NCBI GenBank assembly: GCA_021299735.1 | Contig: JAJTEM010000014.1 | Location: 124,001-188,000, forward strand | Direction: 5' to 3' | Origin: Burkholderiales bacterium | Lineage (GTDB): Bacteria > Pseudomonadota > Gammaproteobacteria > Burkholderiales > Burkholderiaceae_B | Length of the DNA: 64,000 bases | Shown: positions 54,750 to 63,999 of the stretch, one piece after another | How positions within the stretch are numbered: position 1 is the first letter of the stretch | Layout of the letters: the number at the start of each line of letters is the position of its first letter | Program-made: the position numbers and the translations under genes | Notes under the pieces: model-generated | The model's database searches: none | Told to the model about the DNA's origin: nothing | Seen by the model: the letters and a program-made list of their open reading frames with translations, nothing else

Positions 54750-55253
54750 ATGCAATATTCGTTTTCAAAACCATGGGCCTGCTTTGGCTTGGTCATCAGC
54801 CTGGGGGCGCTGGCTGCAGCGCTTTTTCTTCAAATTTCCAAAGAATGGTTTCCTTGCCCGCTGTGCATTATTCAGCGCTATGCCTACCTTGTAACGGCGC
54901 TCGGTTTTTTGGGCATTTGTTTTTTTAGCCGTAAAGGCGTGTTATCAACTCTGTTCGTGCTGTTGACGCTGACTGGCTTTTTGGCAGGTGCGGGGGTTGC
55001 TTTCTACCATGTGTGGGTGCTTGCCAACCCGGCACAAACTTGTGGCGTGGATCCTTTGCAAAATACATTGAATGCTTTGCCTTGGGTTCAATATTGGCCT
55101 GACATGTTTGTCGCGGATGGTTTGTGTACCGACGAGTATCCGCCACTACTCGGGTTGTCATTGCCCATGTGGAGTGGTCTTGGCTTTCTTGCGCTTGGTG
55201 TTGTGCTGTGGGTCGCAGTGCGTACCCGGCGAAAAATCAAAGGCTCATGGTGA
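54750..55253 (+). CDS. dsbB: Disulfide bond formation protein DsbB
   Basis: 167 residues with four membrane helices. The first periplasmic redox pair is CPLC (FPCPLCIIQRYAY), which contacts quinone; the second pair is in the loop containing QTCGVDP and GLC. DsbB reoxidises DsbA and passes electrons to ubiquinone. Its 3' end overlaps the convergent small gene at 55237 by 17 bp. Confidence 0.93.
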   Translation: MQYSFSKPWACFGLVISLGALAAALFLQISKEWFPCPLCIIQRYAYLVTALGFLGICFFSRKGVLSTLFVLLTLTGFLAGAGVAFYHVWVLANPAQTCGVDPLQNTLNALPWVQYWPDMFVADGLCTDEYPPLLGLSLPMWSGLGFLALGVVLWVAVRTRRKIKGSW

Positions 55254-55515
55254 TCGGGTGGGCCAGTGTAATCCAGGCTTCTGCAGCTTGACTGGCCTGC
55301 TGTTTTCTCTCCAGAGTTTCCATATAGCCCAGAAGGGTGCCCAAGGCTGCCATGGCATTCGGGTTTTTGCTTTGCCGGACTGCATGCAAAATGGTGGCCA
55401 GCGCATCGTCCAGATTGGTATCGCTGTCTTGCCCAAAACCAGCCATTTGAAGCTCGACTGTTTCCGGAAAGCGGAAGTCGTGGTTGGGTGTTGCGTGCAG
55501 TTGAATGGCTTGCAT
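55237..55515 (-). CDS. Small conserved-looking hypothetical protein
   Basis: 92 residues from ATG 55515; the frame upstream (to 55554) is less likely to be translated. It is predicted helical in its second half (LGTLLGYMETLERKQQASQAAEAW). No family is recognised. It is convergent with dsbB and overlaps it at the 3' end. Moderate confidence that it is real, since composition is protein-like and no better frame exists in this interval. Confidence 0.5.
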   Translation of the reverse strand: MQAIQLHATPNHDFRFPETVELQMAGFGQDSDTNLDDALATILHAVRQSKNPNAMAALGTLLGYMETLERKQQASQAAEAWITLAHPITMSL

Positions 55516-55693
55516 GTTGGTTAACCTAAGTCCGTGTTGGACTAAGAATCTCACTTTTGTATTTATTCCTACTTTGAGAATAAGCTACCTTTTTTGATCC
55601 AGTTCGGCAGATCCCTAAAGTGGACTCCACCGATCGGGCGATCTTATTTTCGGCACACCAATCGTTATCATCAAGACGAATAGGAGTCTGCCC

Positions 55694-56779
55694 ATGTTGA
55701 TCAATATTTCAGATGCCCAAGTTGTGCAACCCTTGTTGCAACGCAAAGCCCTCTCGCCGGAGCATTTGTACCTGTATTCAGGTAAGCAATACAATCCAGC
55801 CACGCGCACAGCAGGCGAGAGTTTGGTTGCTCTTGAAACCGAGCTTAACCGATCCACGTTGTTGTACCTTCAGGCTCAGGATCTGTTTGATGAGCTGGAT
55901 TGTTGTTACAAAGTGCTGTCGAAAGCCTTGGTGGATGAAGAGCCAGAGACCTTTGTGTTGGTGATCAACGAGCTTGCTGTTCGTTTCAAGCACATTGCTA
56001 TTCACCATTTCGACCTGGCGTACGCCTACCTGGCTTGGCACACGGCGGATGATTACCCCGTGATGCATCACATGCTGGTTGCTTTGACTCTTTTTCGAGT
56101 GGGTTTGTGTAGTAACCGCTTTTCCGATGACGAGTTGACCTCGCATTTGAAAGCCGCATTGACCATGAACATCAGCATGCTGACCCTACAGGCTCGTTTG
56201 AGGGCGCAAACCGAGCCTTTGTCGCGTGATCAGCGTGAAACTATCCGAAAGCATCCAGAGCAAAGTGCCAATAAGTTGAAGCTGTTGGGCGTAAAAGATG
56301 AGATTTGGATTGAATCGGTGCGCACACACCATGAATTACCGGATGGTTCCGGTTATCCAAACCAGATCCCCAACACCAATGAGGGCTCAGTGTTGTTGGG
56401 TGTTTGTGATTCTTTCAACGCAAGAATGGCCCAGCGTGATTACCGCAACAATTTCACGGCAGAACAGGCGATGAAAGACCTGTTTGCGAATGCTGATCAT
56501 TTGTACAGTTGCTTTACGGCCATCATTCTCGAGGAATTGGGGATTTATCCCGCTGGCAGTTTGGTTCAACTGGTGGGTAATCAGATTGGTTGTAGCCTGA
56601 TTCGCGGTGAAACCGCCATTAGCCCTGTGGTGCTGGTGTTTCGTAATTTGCCCACTCCAGGCCCCAGCGCCGCTTTGGTTGATACCTCGACAGATGGAAA
56701 CAAAGTGCGAAATGCCTTGCCTCGACGAGATTTGGGCAAATTGCCAGGTCTGCGGGAGTTGCTGTCGAAAGTGGTTTAG
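55694..56779 (+). CDS. Degenerate HD-GYP-like protein (c-di-GMP related)
   Basis: 361 residues. A central HD-GYP-type domain (about 115-285) keeps MHHMLVAL and THHELPDGSGYP. The usual catalytic HD in LLHDIGK is replaced by TMNISML, so classical phosphodiesterase activity is doubtful. The N-terminal ~110 residues and the C-terminal ~80 residues (possibly PilZ-like strands) are unassigned. It may bind c-di-GMP without cleaving it, or have other activity. It is convergent with the histidine kinase at 56785 (5 bp gap). Confidence 0.7.
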   Translation: MLINISDAQVVQPLLQRKALSPEHLYLYSGKQYNPATRTAGESLVALETELNRSTLLYLQAQDLFDELDCCYKVLSKALVDEEPETFVLVINELAVRFKHIAIHHFDLAYAYLAWHTADDYPVMHHMLVALTLFRVGLCSNRFSDDELTSHLKAALTMNISMLTLQARLRAQTEPLSRDQRETIRKHPEQSANKLKLLGVKDEIWIESVRTHHELPDGSGYPNQIPNTNEGSVLLGVCDSFNARMAQRDYRNNFTAEQAMKDLFANADHLYSCFTAIILEELGIYPAGSLVQLVGNQIGCSLIRGETAISPVVLVFRNLPTPGPSAALVDTSTDGNKVRNALPRRDLGKLPGLRELLSKVV

Positions 56780-56784
56780 AACAG

Positions 56785-57759
56785 TCAGTATTGGGGCAGT
56801 CGCAAGCTGGCTACGGTTTGCGCCCCCACCCGGTTTAGGCTCAGGCTGATGTGATGCCGTGAGGCAATTCGTTCTGCTGTGGCCAAGCCTATGCCCTCGC
56901 CCTCAAACTCGTCATTGCCGTGCATGCGGTGAAACAGCTGGAATTTCTGTGCGTCATGCGAGTCGGAAAAGCCAACACCATTGTCGATAATTTCCAGGTT
57001 GCTTGGGTTGTTTTGACGAATAATAATTTTCGGGGATTCAACTGGTTTGGAGAATTTCACCGCGTTGTCGATCAACTCTTTGAATGCTCTCATCATCATT
57101 GGCCGGTCAAAGCGCCACTTGCCTTGAACCTGAATTTCAATGGGAACAGGCGAGAAGTCAAAATGCTCATTTACCACTTGCACCAGTGTTTCATTCAGGT
57201 CGTGCAGTTGAATATTCAGTGGGCAAATACCCAGGCGAAGGTATTCAATCAACGCGTCCAACAGTAAACCCATGCGCTTGCCGTTTCGGCGAATTTCTTC
57301 CAGTGATTTGCTGGCCTCGGCCGGGGCGTTATCACCCAAGTCGTCAGCCAGAAAAAAACTATAGGCATCTATAGCTCGAAGCGGTGCTCTGAAATCATGC
57401 GCGATTGTTCCGGACAGCCAATTTAATTGGGTAAGCAAATCGTTGTTTTCTTTCAGTTGCCGTTGGGTTTCGATGTCAACGCTTTGATTCAGCTGACCAA
57501 GTGCTTCTTTCAAGCTGTCAATTTCTGACTGCTGCAAGGCAATTAATTCCTGCTGCGCTTTTTGTATGTTGATCAGTTGCTCGCGCGCCAAGGCTTGCTC
57601 ACGTTTGATTTCACCGCGAAGTTTGGTGGTTAGCGATTCAAGCGCGATTTGTTTATCGCGCAGGTTTTCAAGTTCCAGCAATTGGCTTGCAGCTTGCTCT
57701 GGTGTCAGCAGCCTTTGGCCGGAGACAAAAGAGAGCAGTTTTAGCAACAGGCGCAGCAC
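56785..57759 (-). CDS. Cytosolic sensor histidine kinase with coiled-coil input
   Basis: 324 residues. A short hydrophobic N-terminus (about 1-12) is followed by a long coiled coil (about 25-130). The kinase core has H-box IAHDFRAPLRAID, N-box ELIDNAVKFSKP, G1 EIIDNGVGFSD and G2 GEGIGLATAERI. No clear membrane span or sensor domain is present. It follows the tad genes on the same strand, 8 bp after the DUF3613 gene, so it is probably co-transcribed with pilus assembly genes. Confidence 0.85.
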   Translation of the reverse strand: MLRLLLKLLSFVSGQRLLTPEQAASQLLELENLRDKQIALESLTTKLRGEIKREQALAREQLINIQKAQQELIALQQSEIDSLKEALGQLNQSVDIETQRQLKENNDLLTQLNWLSGTIAHDFRAPLRAIDAYSFFLADDLGDNAPAEASKSLEEIRRNGKRMGLLLDALIEYLRLGICPLNIQLHDLNETLVQVVNEHFDFSPVPIEIQVQGKWRFDRPMMMRAFKELIDNAVKFSKPVESPKIIIRQNNPSNLEIIDNGVGFSDSHDAQKFQLFHRMHGNDEFEGEGIGLATAERIASRHHISLSLNRVGAQTVASLRLPQY

Positions 57760-57767
57760 TTGAAAAT

Positions 57768-58070
57768 TTAATTGGTTTTGATGGTTGACACTTGAGACAC
57801 CGGTGCTTTTTGGTCTTTGGCACCAATCGACTCAGTGTAGGCTCGGTAAGCTTTGCCTGCTGACTCTGCGCTGTAGGCTTCAACTTCACCCCGGTTAATG
57901 CCCTCAGCCTGTTCTTTTAGCCAGGTTCGGGTACTCAGGCCAGTCTCCGCATCAGTGGTACCCGCCATCTGCGAAGAGCCATTCGTGTTGCTGGTAGTCT
58001 CTTGAGCGCTGGTAAGCAAGGGTAAGGCGCACAATATTGAAGCCAATATCCAGGAGGTACTTGAGTTCAT
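57768..58070 (-). CDS. Small secreted DUF3613-type protein of the tad locus
   Basis: 100 residues: a signal peptide (1-22, ending TSA), an S/T/N-rich linker, then STRTWLKEQAEGINRG and SAGKAYRAYTESIG. This fits the short DUF3613 pattern known from tad loci (a TRxWL motif, then a YxRY-like helix). The start overlaps the tadD-like stop (ATGA). It is probably periplasmic; its role in the pilus is unknown. Confidence 0.65.
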   Translation of the reverse strand: MNSSTSWILASILCALPLLTSAQETTSNTNGSSQMAGTTDAETGLSTRTWLKEQAEGINRGEVEAYSAESAGKAYRAYTESIGAKDQKAPVSQVSTIKTN

Positions 58071-58897
58071 TGGGTATTTCCTTTGGCGTCAAAACGCCTT
58101 TTAATGGAATTGGCTTGGGACATGACCTGATTGCGTGTGTTGTCGGACCACTGAAGCTTTTCAGCGATGTCCATCGCCATGTTGAAGTCGTCGAATACCA
58201 GACCCCACAAGGCAAGGTTGGCCATAATTTTCGAATCGTTGCTGGCCAACTGGTTGGCTTTCATCAGTGTGTTGTACGCAGGTTCTTTCAGGCCTTCCAG
58301 CAAGTACACCAAACCCAGGTCTGAGTAGGCTGTGATGTTTAGCGGGTCGGCTTGAATAGATTTCTCCAGCCTGGTCGCTGCTGTTTTTAAATCACCTCGT
58401 TCAATCGACACCTTACCAAGTCCGTACCAAATCGGCCCGTTTTTCTGTTGACCTTGCCCGCTGAGCAGGGATTTGTAAACCAGTTCAGCCTGGTCCAGCT
58501 GGCTGGTTTTCCGTAGCGAGTCGGCTCGCAGCTGCTTGCTTTGTCGATCCGAGCCCCATTTTTGATCATAAGCATCCAGGTGGGCCAAGGCTGCGTAAGC
58601 ATTGTCCTGTTCGATCATGGTTTGAACCAGCTTCAGGTGCAGGTTTTTCTCGCGTTCGGCGCGGGCTTTTTTGGTTTGCTCGTCTTCCCGGCCAAGCTCG
58701 TTGCGCTCGGCCTCAATCAGTGCGTCTTGGGTGGGGCTGGTGGCGTTTATGCTGGGAGCACTTGAAATTCTTGCAGGTTCCGCTACAGCTGAACTGGGTG
58801 CCTGCTGCGGTGTTGCACATGCGGCCATAACAAATGGCATGCCGAAAACAGCCATTTGCCGAATGAATTGTCTTGAAATTAGACGACTACTCAACAC
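58067..58897 (-). CDS. tadD: TadD-like TPR lipoprotein
   Basis: 276 residues from GTG 58897, giving a lipoprotein signal with lipobox MAAC (cysteine about 27). Tetratricopeptide repeats fill the mature protein (for example YKSLLSGQGQQKNGPIWYGLGKV and DPLNITAYSDLGLVYLLEG). TadD proteins assist assembly of the Tad secretin at the outer membrane. It lies 3 bp after tadC and overlaps the DUF3613 gene. Confidence 0.82.
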   Translation of the reverse strand: MLSSRLISRQFIRQMAVFGMPFVMAACATPQQAPSSAVAEPARISSAPSINATSPTQDALIEAERNELGREDEQTKKARAEREKNLHLKLVQTMIEQDNAYAALAHLDAYDQKWGSDRQSKQLRADSLRKTSQLDQAELVYKSLLSGQGQQKNGPIWYGLGKVSIERGDLKTAATRLEKSIQADPLNITAYSDLGLVYLLEGLKEPAYNTLMKANQLASNDSKIMANLALWGLVFDDFNMAMDIAEKLQWSDNTRNQVMSQANSIKRRFDAKGNTQ

Positions 58898-58900
58898 GCG

Positions 58901-59854
58901 TTAACCTCCAACCCGTTCAAATGCTCGAAGAATGGAGATGATACCGGGGCCGCCGGTCATGATCAGCAAGGCTGGCAGCATGGTAATCACCATCACACCG
59001 GTCAGTTTAACAGTCAGTTTGCCCATTATTTCTTTGGCGTTCGCTCTTTCTTTTTCGACAAGCCGGTCTGAGAACTGCTTTAAAGGTTCCTGAACGGCAC
59101 CACCAAATTTTTCAATTTGCTCCAGAACTTGAACAAACGATTTGAATTCATCGCTTGAGTACATGTTGCTCATGCGTTTCAACATAACAATCCAGGGCAC
59201 CCCCGACTTCACCTGAGCGCGTGATCTGCGCAACATTCGGCCGGTAATCGGTACCAGATCATAAAGTTGTGATGTCATTACTTCGATGGATTGGTCCACG
59301 CTCAAGCCCACGCCCTGCAACAAACGCATCACGTCAACCACTGCCACAAGTTCGCGTTCAAAGGCTGCTTCACGGCCTTCCCCAACTGTTTTCAGGTACC
59401 ACTTTGGGGTCATGAAGCCGATTCCTGTGATCGCGATGACCTGAATCATGGGAATGGTGCCGAAACCCACATCGAGGTTCAGGAATATTCCAATGAGCAA
59501 ACCAAGTAGCCCGAGCGCGATACGGATCAGCACAAACCGGCTCAGGTCTTCCTCGCGCCCAAAACCAGCACGACCCAGCAGTTTTTTGTCCTCATCTTCA
59601 ACAAAATAAGTGAATACCCTAGTTTTGCTGAATTGCTGGCCAAGCCTTTCAATTCGACCAGTAAGTGCACTGGTGGGTACTTGGTTGCGCACTGATGCCG
59701 AGCTTTGTACTCTGCGGCGAAGTTCGGTGTACTCATCGATCCTTGCAAGCGCCTTTTCTTTTCGGCTGCTTTGGCTGAGCAGGCTCCAGGCCAGGCCGAT
59801 AAACCCCAAACCCAGCAGGAAAATACCAATCGCCAGTAATGTGTTCATATTCAT
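58901..59854 (-). CDS. tadC: Tad pilus inner-membrane platform protein TadC
   Basis: About 317 residues from ATG 59854. A type II secretion F-type domain in the C-terminal half (DVMRLLQGVGLSVDQSIEVMT, SRAQVKSGVPWIVMLKRM) with membrane helices near the N-terminus, middle and C-terminus. With TadB it forms the inner-membrane platform on which TadA pushes Flp pilin subunits. It lies 10 bp after tadB. Confidence 0.88.
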   Translation of the reverse strand: MNMNTLLAIGIFLLGLGFIGLAWSLLSQSSRKEKALARIDEYTELRRRVQSSASVRNQVPTSALTGRIERLGQQFSKTRVFTYFVEDEDKKLLGRAGFGREEDLSRFVLIRIALGLLGLLIGIFLNLDVGFGTIPMIQVIAITGIGFMTPKWYLKTVGEGREAAFERELVAVVDVMRLLQGVGLSVDQSIEVMTSQLYDLVPITGRMLRRSRAQVKSGVPWIVMLKRMSNMYSSDEFKSFVQVLEQIEKFGGAVQEPLKQFSDRLVEKERANAKEIMGKLTVKLTGVMVITMLPALLIMTGGPGIISILRAFERVGG

Positions 59855-59864
59855 CTTGGCGCCC

Positions 59865-60773
59865 CTAGATACTTTTGACCATGCGATAGATGATCGCTGC
59901 ACCGGCCACTTGCAATATACCCGCGACGAGCAACAGCATACGGCCAGTGTCGTCGTTCCACATGGTGCCCAGGTAGGCTGGGTTCAGTGTCAAAATGATG
60001 CCGGCCAGTGCTGGTGTTAAACAGCACATGAACACGGCCGACATGCGGGCTTCCGATGACATCGCCAACATTTCCTGATGGTGTTGCTCGCGGTCACGCA
60101 GGTATTGCGCCAGGCGGCCCAGCAAAATATCGCTTTTGCCGCCGTAGTTCAGCGCCAGTGCCACAACCGATGCAATCAGTTTGAATTCAGTCAGGCTGTA
60201 TACCCGCGCCAGGCGGTGCATGGCCTGGTCCAGCTCCAGGCCGGCATATTGCATTTGAACTGCCAGGCCTAACGCTTCCTTCAAGGGGTGCTCTGCATTT
60301 TCAAGTGCGGTGTTAAACGACACGGTAAGGCTATAGCCCACGGCACTTACGCGCACCACGCCGTCCAGAAAGTTTGGAAGCTGGCTGAGCATTTGCAGCC
60401 TGCGTTTGCGTTGGCGGTACACCACGTAACCGGCAATGCCGAGCATGGCCAGAATAAATGCACCCGCGGCACTGGCCACGCCACGGAATACAAAGGCCGC
60501 AAGCATGGGTACCAAGGTGATTAAGGCAATTCGAATACCCAGTGCGCGGTCAATGGTGATACCCGCTGAAATCAGGCTGTCGGTGATCCATTGTGGAATG
60601 TACTTTTTCCGCAGTGGGTCTTTTTCCAGGGCCAGTGGGTCTCTGGACTTGCTCAGCGCCACATCCAGACGGCTTTCCGCCAGTTTGCGGTTTTGTTCTT
60701 CAGCACCTCTGCTTAGCAGCAGCAGTGCCAGAGAAATGAAAACCAAAGCAGCGGCGATTAGTCCGAATGTCAT
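59865..60773 (-). CDS. tadB: Tad pilus inner-membrane platform protein TadB
   Basis: 302 residues. N-terminal helix, two central helices (about 85-120) and a T2SF domain (FLDGVVRVSAVGYSLTVSFNTAL, MHRLARVYSLTEFKLIASVVALALNYGG), then two C-terminal helices. The start overlaps the tadA stop (ATGA). It is the partner of TadC. Confidence 0.9.
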   Translation of the reverse strand: MTFGLIAAALVFISLALLLLSRGAEEQNRKLAESRLDVALSKSRDPLALEKDPLRKKYIPQWITDSLISAGITIDRALGIRIALITLVPMLAAFVFRGVASAAGAFILAMLGIAGYVVYRQRKRRLQMLSQLPNFLDGVVRVSAVGYSLTVSFNTALENAEHPLKEALGLAVQMQYAGLELDQAMHRLARVYSLTEFKLIASVVALALNYGGKSDILLGRLAQYLRDREQHHQEMLAMSSEARMSAVFMCCLTPALAGIILTLNPAYLGTMWNDDTGRMLLLVAGILQVAGAAIIYRMVKSI

Positions 60774-62143
60774 GTCAGGCGAATGTGCGAAATTTTCGGG
60801 TTCTTGGGGTAGGGCACCACCGGTACCCAGTTGTCCAGTTCCTGGCCGTCAGGGCCGAGCCTGCTCTCATGGCGGTACAGGTCTTGAAGCAAAATGTTGT
60901 CATCGACAATACCAGCCACTTCAGTGATGCTGTAGATGCGGCGCTTGCCCGAGGGCAGTCGAACAATTTGTACAATCAGGTCGAGTGCCGAAGCAATTTG
61001 CCTGCGCAAGCTCATTTCATTGCCAGTGAAGCCAGCGAAGCCCGACAACATTTCAAGGCGGTGCAGGCAATCGCGCGGTGTTGAAGCGTGAATGGTGCCC
61101 ATTGAACCATCGTGCCCCGTGCTCATGGCTTGCAGCATGTCCAGCACTTCAGCACCTCGCACTTCGCCCACCACGACGCGGTCAGGGCGCATGCGCAAAC
61201 TGTTCTTCACCAAATCCCGAATTGAAATTGCACCCGCGCCCTCGTGGCCCCCCGGCCTGCTTTCAAGACGAACAACATGATGGTGGTTCAGTTGCAATTC
61301 AGCGGTGTCTTCAATTGTGATCAAACGTTCACCGGGTGGAATGAATTCAGCCAGCACGTTGAGCATGGATGTTTTTCCAGTGGAGGTTGCACCGCTTACC
61401 ACTAGGTTGCAGCGTTTGCGAACAGCCTCCTGCATCAATTCATACACGCGTGAATCGAAGGTGCCCAGGCCCATCAGGTCTTCGGCACGCAGCGGGGTAC
61501 TTCTGAATTTGCGAATGGATACCACCACGCCATCGCGGGCCAGCGGTGCGATGATCACGTTGATCCTGCTGCCATCCGGAAGGCGAGCGTCTACCATGGG
61601 GCTTGATTCATCAAGCCTGCGGCCAAGCGGTGCCAAAATGCGGCGAACAATTCGCAGCAAGTGGGCATTGTCGACAAAGCGGGCTTGCACCCGTTCCATT
61701 CGCCCCAGTTTGGACACATACACGTCCTTGTACCCGTTGATCATCACATCTTCAACATTGGGGTCTGCGAGCAAATCTTCCAGTGGGCCAAAGCCCGCAA
61801 TTTCCTTGTACAACGAGTCGGCCACATAAGCCACTTCAGAGTCGTTCAGTGGAATCTGTTTGCCATAAATCAGACTTTGCACTTCACCTTGAATAAATTT
61901 TTCAAGGGCATTGTTGTCCATTTTTGCGAAGGTGGCGCCTTTTTTTTCGATAATGGCCAGAATATGTTCGTGGGCCATTTCTTTGACGTCAGCCAACACC
62001 GCGGAGTCCATTTCGCTGACTTTGGCGGTGGCAAATTGTAAGTCTTCAACAGCGTTGGCTGCATTGGATACCGAACCGGCCATGTGCTCTGGTTCTTTGG
62101 GATTAGGCAGCGGTGCCTCCTGACCGAAAATGATCTCACTCAT
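60770..62143 (-). CDS. tadA: Tad pilus assembly ATPase TadA (CpaF)
   Basis: 457 residues from ATG 62143, overlapping the tadZ stop (ATGA). The secretion ATPase core shows Walker A SGATSTGKTSMLN, the Asp box LITIEDTAELQL, Walker B RPDRVVVGEVRGAE and the His box MGTIHASTPRDCLHRLE. It drives Flp pilus extension (and probably retraction) from the cytosolic face. Confidence 0.95.
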   Translation of the reverse strand: MSEIIFGQEAPLPNPKEPEHMAGSVSNAANAVEDLQFATAKVSEMDSAVLADVKEMAHEHILAIIEKKGATFAKMDNNALEKFIQGEVQSLIYGKQIPLNDSEVAYVADSLYKEIAGFGPLEDLLADPNVEDVMINGYKDVYVSKLGRMERVQARFVDNAHLLRIVRRILAPLGRRLDESSPMVDARLPDGSRINVIIAPLARDGVVVSIRKFRSTPLRAEDLMGLGTFDSRVYELMQEAVRKRCNLVVSGATSTGKTSMLNVLAEFIPPGERLITIEDTAELQLNHHHVVRLESRPGGHEGAGAISIRDLVKNSLRMRPDRVVVGEVRGAEVLDMLQAMSTGHDGSMGTIHASTPRDCLHRLEMLSGFAGFTGNEMSLRRQIASALDLIVQIVRLPSGKRRIYSITEVAGIVDDNILLQDLYRHESRLGPDGQELDNWVPVVPYPKNPKISHIRLT

Positions 62144-63339
62144 TTGTTGAACCACTTCTTCAATGTACTTGTAATGCCGCCATGGGCATCAAGGTGTTTT
62201 CGGTTGGCATTCACCTTGTCAAGCAACTGGGTAACTGCTTTTGAATAAGGGTCTTTTGAATCGGCAGCAGACAACACCTGGCCACCATTGACGGCATTAA
62301 TCAGTGGCGCGCGTCGGTCGGGCAAGGTGTGAACTGTTTCAATATTCAGTTTCTTGGCGATCGATTCTGCGTCCAGTGCAACGTCCTTGTGATAGGGCGT
62401 GACAACCAGGTCAAATGTTTGGGTAGCAATGCCCTTGTCGTTCAGGCTTTTGATCAATTCGGCGGCTGTCACAATGCCCGGTACCGACTGTGGTGTCAGC
62501 ACCATGGTGGCATCAGCACTGCGCAGCAGGCTGGCCACGAATTCAATGTTCGAGAAACCGCACAAATCGATCACGATATTCTCGAAAAATGATTTAATCA
62601 AATTCAAAAATTTCAGTGCATCGGATGCGGAAATGTCACGCAGATCTGCCAGGTTTCTGGGCAGTGAAAGTATGGCCACGCCGGTGGCATTGTTGCGGCG
62701 AAACGCAGTTTTTGCCAAGGTGGCGTCAAAGCGTTTTAAATTGCGTACACATTCCACAAAGTCCATTGCACCTTGTTTGTCTTCAGCGGGCAGGTGAACC
62801 AGGCCATCGCCCAAAGGCAGGCCAAAATCAAGCAGTAATGTGCTGTCTTTGTTTTGTTTTGCCAATTGCACTGCCAGGTTAACAGCCAGTGTGGTAGAGC
62901 CCACACCTTGCCTTCCGCCCAACACCACCAGGGCATAACCTTTGCGCTCATTGTTTTGTTTGGGCGCTTTTTCAACCACGCCAGTCAGAATTTTTGTTAC
63001 TTCTCCAGCGCTCGAATCAAGGCTTAAAAAGTCTTTGACGCCGGAGCGCAAGGCATTCACTACATCTTCAGTCGAGTCTTTTGAGCCCATTGCCACCACG
63101 GGCAGGTCGGGTGCAAGTTCCCGCAATTCTTTAACGACAAGGCTTGCGTCCAGGCCCAGCTGTGGCGAGTAATCCACCACGGCCATGCTTGGCGAAACCA
63201 GGCCAACACGTTTCGTAATTTCACTGAACGTGCCCGACTCACGCACCAGCATAAAACGGTCGCCCACGGCGTCCGAAAGCCAAAGCCAGTTGGCGTCAGA
63301 TCCGCTGATGAACAATATTCGGGGCATGCTTTGTGGCAT
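62140..63339 (-). CDS. tadZ: Tad pilus localisation ATPase TadZ (CpaE)
   Basis: 399 residues. An atypical receiver-like N-terminal domain (1-120; MAVVDYSPQLGLDASLVVKEL) is followed by a ParA/MinD-type ATPase domain (about 135-380). Its P-loop GGRQGVGSTTLAVNLA lacks both lysines of MinD-type loops, as is common for CpaE/TadZ. It places the Tad machine at the pole. It follows the secretin gene by 12 bp. Confidence 0.9.
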   Translation of the reverse strand: MPQSMPRILFISGSDANWLWLSDAVGDRFMLVRESGTFSEITKRVGLVSPSMAVVDYSPQLGLDASLVVKELRELAPDLPVVAMGSKDSTEDVVNALRSGVKDFLSLDSSAGEVTKILTGVVEKAPKQNNERKGYALVVLGGRQGVGSTTLAVNLAVQLAKQNKDSTLLLDFGLPLGDGLVHLPAEDKQGAMDFVECVRNLKRFDATLAKTAFRRNNATGVAILSLPRNLADLRDISASDALKFLNLIKSFFENIVIDLCGFSNIEFVASLLRSADATMVLTPQSVPGIVTAAELIKSLNDKGIATQTFDLVVTPYHKDVALDAESIAKKLNIETVHTLPDRRAPLINAVNGGQVLSAADSKDPYSKAVTQLLDKVNANRKHLDAHGGITSTLKKWFNK

Positions 63340-63351
63340 TTTCTGGCTCCC

Positions 63352-63999
63352 TTAATTGTTGGTAAAGCCAGGAACGGGCTCTTTTGCGGAAGGCAGGAAG
63401 AGTTGGCCCCATACACTGCGTGGGCGCATGCCAACGTTTTGGCCGGGAAGGGCCAAGGCTGGTGCATCGGCAGCACGAGGTTTTACAAATCGTGGTGTAA
63501 CAACAATCAGCAATTCTTTGTCTTCCCGGCTGTAACTGTTGCCTTTGAAAAAGGCACCCAGAATGGGAATATCGCCTAACCAGGGCACTTTGTTGGCATT
63601 GGCTATGATATTTCGGCTGATCAGGCCGCCAATTACAAAGCTTTGGTTTTCGCCCAATTCAACTGTGGTGCTTGCACGGCGCGTCAAAATGGCGGGCACC
63701 AGCACACCCTGAATAGAGGTACCACGAGAAAAGTCCAGATCGCTCACTTCCGGTGAAACCTTCAACGCGATTGTTTTGTTAGACAAAATAGTGGGTGTAA
63801 AACTTAAACCCACACCAAATTTTTTGTACTCGATGCCAATTGTGCCGTTGCCTGAGGGTACCGGAATTGGAATTTCGCCACCCGCAAGGAAAGATGCATC
63901 TTGACCGGATTGCGCGATGAGCGAGGGCTCGGCAAGAACCTTGGCGTAACCGTCTGCTTGTAGGATATTCAAGCCAGACACGAGGTCACATGTGCGTGG
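63352..63999 (-). CDS. rcpA: Tad secretin RcpA (CpaC), C-terminal part
   Basis: The frame is open to the window edge, so only the C-terminal ~216 residues are present. The secretin domain reads AEPSLIAQSGQDASFLAGGEIPIPV, then SPEVSDLD and GGLISRNIIANANKVPWLGDIPILGAFFKG, diagnostic of type II/Tad secretins. It forms the outer-membrane pore for the pilus. The first genes of the operon (flp, tadV, rcpC) should lie beyond the window. Confidence 0.93.
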   Translation of the reverse strand, partial: PRTCDLVSGLNILQADGYAKVLAEPSLIAQSGQDASFLAGGEIPIPVPSGNGTIGIEYKKFGVGLSFTPTILSNKTIALKVSPEVSDLDFSRGTSIQGVLVPAILTRRASTTVELGENQSFVIGGLISRNIIANANKVPWLGDIPILGAFFKGNSYSREDKELLIVVTPRFVKPRAADAPALALPGQNVGMRPRSVWGQLFLPSAKEPVPGFTNN

